Source: Corynebacterium afermentans subsp. lipophilum (GTDB lineage: Bacteria > Actinomycetota > Actinomycetes > Mycobacteriales > Mycobacteriaceae). From it: a stretch of 64,000 nt of DNA. This document shows positions 61,487-64,000 of the stretch, one piece after another. The notes below the pieces were generated by a model, which did no database searches, was not told the origin of the DNA, and was given only the letters and a program-made list of their open reading frames with translations. Each line of letters opens with the position of its first letter. Positions within the stretch are counted from its first letter, which is position 1. The position numbers and the translations under genes are program-made. The DNA lies in assembly GCF_030408375.1 (NCBI RefSeq), contig NZ_CP046530.1, forward strand, positions 1,798,001 through 1,862,000, written 5' to 3'.

Positions 61487-63652
61487 CTAGAGCATGCAGG
61501 AGACGCAGCCCTCGATCTCGGTGCCTTCCAGCGCCATTTGGCGCAGGCGGATGTAGTACAAGGTCTTCACACCCTTCTTCCACGCGTAGATCTGTGCGCG
61601 GTTGATGTCGCGGGTGGTCACCGTGTCCTTGAAGAACAGGGTCAGCGACAGGCCCTGGTCGACGTACTTCGTGGCCACCGCGTAGGTGTCGATGATCTTC
61701 TCGTAGCCGATCTCGTAGGCGTCCTTGAAGTACTCGATGTTCTCGTTGTCCATGTGCGGCGCCGGGTAGTAGACGCGGCCGATCTTGCCTTCCTTGCGGA
61801 TCTCAATCTTGGAGGCGATCGGGTGGATCGAGGACGTGGAGTTGTTGATGTAGGAAATCGAGCCGGTCGGCGGCACAGCCTGCAGGTAGCGGTTGTAAAT
61901 GCCGTCGCGGGCGATATCTTCCTTCAGCTGCGCCCACTCCTGCGCCGTCGGCACGGCGATGTTGGAGTTGGCAAACAGCTCCTTGACCTTATCGGTTGTG
62001 GGCTGGAAGTCCTCCGGGTTGTAGCGGTCGAAGAACTCGCCTGTGGCGTACTCGGACTTGGCAAAGTCCGCGAACGCGGTGCCCTTCTCCACGGCGATCT
62101 TGTGGGAGGCCCGCAGGCACTGGTACATCACGGCAGCGAAGTAGGCATTGGTGAAGTCCAGGCCTTCCTCGGAGCCGTATTCGATGTGCTCGCGGCCGAG
62201 GTAGCCGTGCAGGTTCATCTGGCCCAGGCCGATGGCGTGGGAGGCGTCGTTGCCGTCGCGCACCGGCGGCACGGAGTCGATGGAGGTCTTGTCCGCCACT
62301 GCGGTCAGCGCGCGGATGGAGGTCTCGACGGTTTTGGCGAAGTCGTCGGAGTCCATCGCCATCGCGATGTTCAGCGAGCCCAGGTTGCAGGAGATGTCGT
62401 GGCCGGTCTCGGCATAGGTCAGGTCCTCGTTCAGCAATGACGGGGAGTTGACCTGCAGGATCTCCGAGCACAGGTTGGACATGTTGATGCGGCCGGTCTT
62501 CACCGGGTTCGCGCGGTTCGCCGTGTCCTCGAACATGATGTACGGGTAGCCGGACTCGAACTGGATCTCGGCGATGGTCTGGAAGAACGCGCGCGCAGAG
62601 ATCTTCGACTTGCGGATGCGCGGATCTTCCACCATCTCCTCGTATTTTTCGGTCACGGAGATGTCCGCGAACGGCACGCCGTAGACGCGCTCGACGTCGT
62701 ACGGGGAGAACAAGTACATGTCGTCGTTGCGCTTGGCCAGCTCAAAAGTGATGTCCGGGATGACCACGCCGAGCGAGAGGGTCTTGATGCGGATCTTCTC
62801 GTCCGCGTTCTCGCGCTTGGTGTCCAAAAAGCGCATGATGTCGGGGTGGTGGGCGTTGAGGTACACCGCACCTGCGCCCTGGCGTGCACCGAGCTGGTTG
62901 GCGTAGGAGAACGCGTCTTCCAGAAGCTTCATCACGGGGATGACGCCGGAGGACTGGTTCTCGATGTGCTTGATCGGCGCGCCGGACTCGCGGATGTTGC
63001 TCAAAAGCAGAGCCACGCCGCCGCCGCGCTTGGACAGCTGCAGCGACGAGTTGATGGCACGGCCGATGGACTCCATGTTGTCTTCGATGCGCAGCAGGAA
63101 GCAGGACACCAACTCGCCGCGCTGCGCCTTGCCTGCGTTCAAGAACGTCGGGGTGGCGGGCTGGAAGCGGCCGGTCATGATCTCGTCCACAAGCGCGAAC
63201 GCGAGATCCTCGTTGCCGTCGGCGAGGAAGAGGGAGGTCATGGCCACGCGGTCCTCGAAGCGCTCGAGGTAGCGGCGCCCGTCGAAGGTCTTCAGCGTGT
63301 AGGAGGTGTAGTACTTGTACGCGCCGAGGAAGGACTTGAAGCGGAACTTGTAGGAGTACGCGCGCTTGAACGTGTCCTTAATGAAGTTCCAGTCGTACTT
63401 CTCAATGGTGTCCGGCTCGTAGTACTTGTTGGTGACTAGGTAGTCGATCTTTTCTTCCAGGTCGTGGAAGTAGACGGTGTTCTGGTTGACGTGCTGGAGG
63501 AAGAACTGGTTCGCGGCCTCGCGGTCCTTGTCAAACTGGATCTGGCCGTTGTCGTCGTAGAGGTTCAGAAGCGCGTTCAGCGCGTGGTAATCCAGCTGGT
63601 CGCTTTCATTGACCGGCTCCGGGACATTCTTACCGACAGTCTGGGTAGTCAC
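61487..63652 (-). CDS. nrdE: Class Ib ribonucleotide reductase, large subunit
   Basis: NrdE (721 residues) reduces NDPs at its thiyl site. [20 protein letters not shown] with the first active-site Cys, NMSNLCSEI with the thiyl Cys, RINMSNLC and [11 protein letters not shown] with the second, and the C-terminal shuttle pair [11 protein letters not shown] at 63652 with AGGA 8 nt upstream is chosen; the longer frame enters nrdI. nrdI lies 10 nt upstream, so nrd(H)IE is an operon. Confidence 0.97.
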   Translation of the reverse strand: MTTQTVGKNVPEPVNESDQLDYHALNALLNLYDDNGQIQFDKDREAANQFFLQHVNQNTVYFHDLEEKIDYLVTNKYYEPDTIEKYDWNFIKDTFKRAYSYKFRFKSFLGAYKYYTSYTLKTFDGRRYLERFEDRVAMTSLFLADGNEDLAFALVDEIMTGRFQPATPTFLNAGKAQRGELVSCFLLRIEDNMESIGRAINSSLQLSKRGGGVALLLSNIRESGAPIKHIENQSSGVIPVMKLLEDAFSYANQLGARQGAGAVYLNAHHPDIMRFLDTKRENADEKIRIKTLSLGVVIPDITFELAKRNDDMYLFSPYDVERVYGVPFADISVTEKYEEMVEDPRIRKSKISARAFFQTIAEIQFESGYPYIMFEDTANRANPVKTGRINMSNLCSEILQVNSPSLLNEDLTYAETGHDISCNLGSLNIAMAMDSDDFAKTVETSIRALTAVADKTSIDSVPPVRDGNDASHAIGLGQMNLHGYLGREHIEYGSEEGLDFTNAYFAAVMYQCLRASHKIAVEKGTAFADFAKSEYATGEFFDRYNPEDFQPTTDKVKELFANSNIAVPTAQEWAQLKEDIARDGIYNRYLQAVPPTGSISYINNSTSSIHPIASKIEIRKEGKIGRVYYPAPHMDNENIEYFKDAYEIGYEKIIDTYAVATKYVDQGLSLTLFFKDTVTTRDINRAQIYAWKKGVKTLYYIRLRQMALEGTEIEGCVSCML

Positions 63653-63662
63653 ATCTCGTCCT

Positions 63663-64000
63663 TCATCGTGTTCTTGAATATTTACCGGCGTATTTTTCGC
63701 GCAGTTTTGCAAGCCGCTCGGATTCGTCCGGGGCATCTTGCCTATCGACGACCTCCGGTCCCCCACGCAGCCCCAACCTTCCAGCATTTTGGACCAGTTG
63801 GCGGCGCACGTGCGCAACGTCCTCGGCCGAGCCCATGAGCTCGAACCGGTACAAGTATGGGACCTTACACTTGTCGGCGATAACCTTCCCGGCAAGACAG
63901 TAATCTGCCCCGAAGTTGGAATTGCCGGCGGCGATGACACCCCGGATCAGGCTCCGGTTGCCTTCGTTGTTGAGGAAGCGGATCACCTGCCCCGGCACCG
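63663..64000 (-). CDS. nrdI: NrdI flavodoxin-like protein (5' end outside window)
   Basis: NrdI provides the oxidant for assembling the Mn2 cofactor of NrdF. Seen here are [34 protein letters not shown] (flavin loop), [16 protein letters not shown] and the tail ending [12 protein letters not shown], about 112 residues. The N-terminal flavin-phosphate loop lies beyond 64000. Confidence 0.95.
   Translation of the reverse strand, partial: VPGQVIRFLNNEGNRSLIRGVIAAGNSNFGADYCLAGKVIADKCKVPYLYRFELMGSAEDVAHVRRQLVQNAGRLGLRGGPEVVDRQDAPDESERLAKLREKYAGKYSRTR

Overview
The window is a high-GC (about 64-65% by eye) actinobacterial chromosome segment, almost certainly from a Corynebacterium. Three things point there. 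First, mycolate-lineage genes are present: a CmrA-type mycolate reductase beside orn, an Rv2466c-type oxidoreductase, the LdtMt2-type L,D-transpeptidase, and the ctaD / nrdF / gntR1 / nrdE order known from C. glutamicum. Second, there are several short corynebacterial families (DUF3618, DUF3817, DUF2017, class F sortase, VaFE-repeat surface protein). Third, many starts look leaderless, with a TAnnnT -10 box 6-7 nt before the start codon. I cannot name the species.

Layout: 1-0.9 kb, 5' part of tig with tRNA-Pro and tRNA-Gly. 1-5 kb, a membrane protein, then etfB-etfA-cytochrome b as one coupled unit; the cytochrome carries a three-times repeated RGLPR...GGEPWP motif. 5.2-6.2 kb, HNH endonuclease. 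6.3-13.7 kb, a two-armed glycosyltransferase locus (four GT genes, one a GT-B/GT-A fusion, plus a further GT-like gene, a WcbI-type gene and an N-formylglutamate amidohydrolase-like gene) driven from a 36-bp divergent intergenic region whose two starts both look leaderless. 13.7-25.4 kb, a block collinear with M. tuberculosis Rv2465c-Rv2478c (rpiB, DsbA-like, pepN, glbO, Rv2474c-like, thioesterase, ettA, ssb), with metB, mscS and a CopD-CtaG fusion interleaved. 25.4-30 kb, tRNA-Arg, two tiny acidic proteins, an MHS transporter, a membrane protein/winged-helix pair, cmrA-orn and tRNA-His.

30.02-36.10 kb is a genomic island in the 3' end of tRNA-His. It is bounded by an exact 40-bp duplication and, inside that, by near-identical 20-bp arm-type sites. 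It holds a 5'-truncated tyrosine recombinase, decayed gene fragments, a PLDc_N-type membrane protein, a secreted protein, a Cys-containing leaderless leader peptide coupled to a 52-codon ORF, and a TDT/SLAC1 exporter with a divergent LysR regulator. 36-41 kb: ldt, tRNA-Lys, pncA, a DUF305 protein, class F sortase, DUF3618 protein, bcp. 41-46.5 kb: one 1,817-residue surface protein (thioester-like domain, Thr/Pro stalk with seven 16-residue repeats, seven VaFE ester-bond domains, membrane anchor without LPxTG). 46.8-57.4 kb is collinear with M. tuberculosis Rv1343c-Rv1329c. 57.5-64 kb holds ctaD, nrdF, gntR1, nrdE and nrdI (cut by the window end).

The most unexpected signal is a dispersed degenerate 11-mer, CGTCGAKARGC. 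I find it 22 times on both strands, in coding and non-coding DNA, where well under one is expected by composition. Other candidates for undescribed biology are the ETF-linked repeat cytochrome, the bidirectional glycan locus, the leaderless Cys peptide in the island and the surface protein with Asn at the thioester Gln position.
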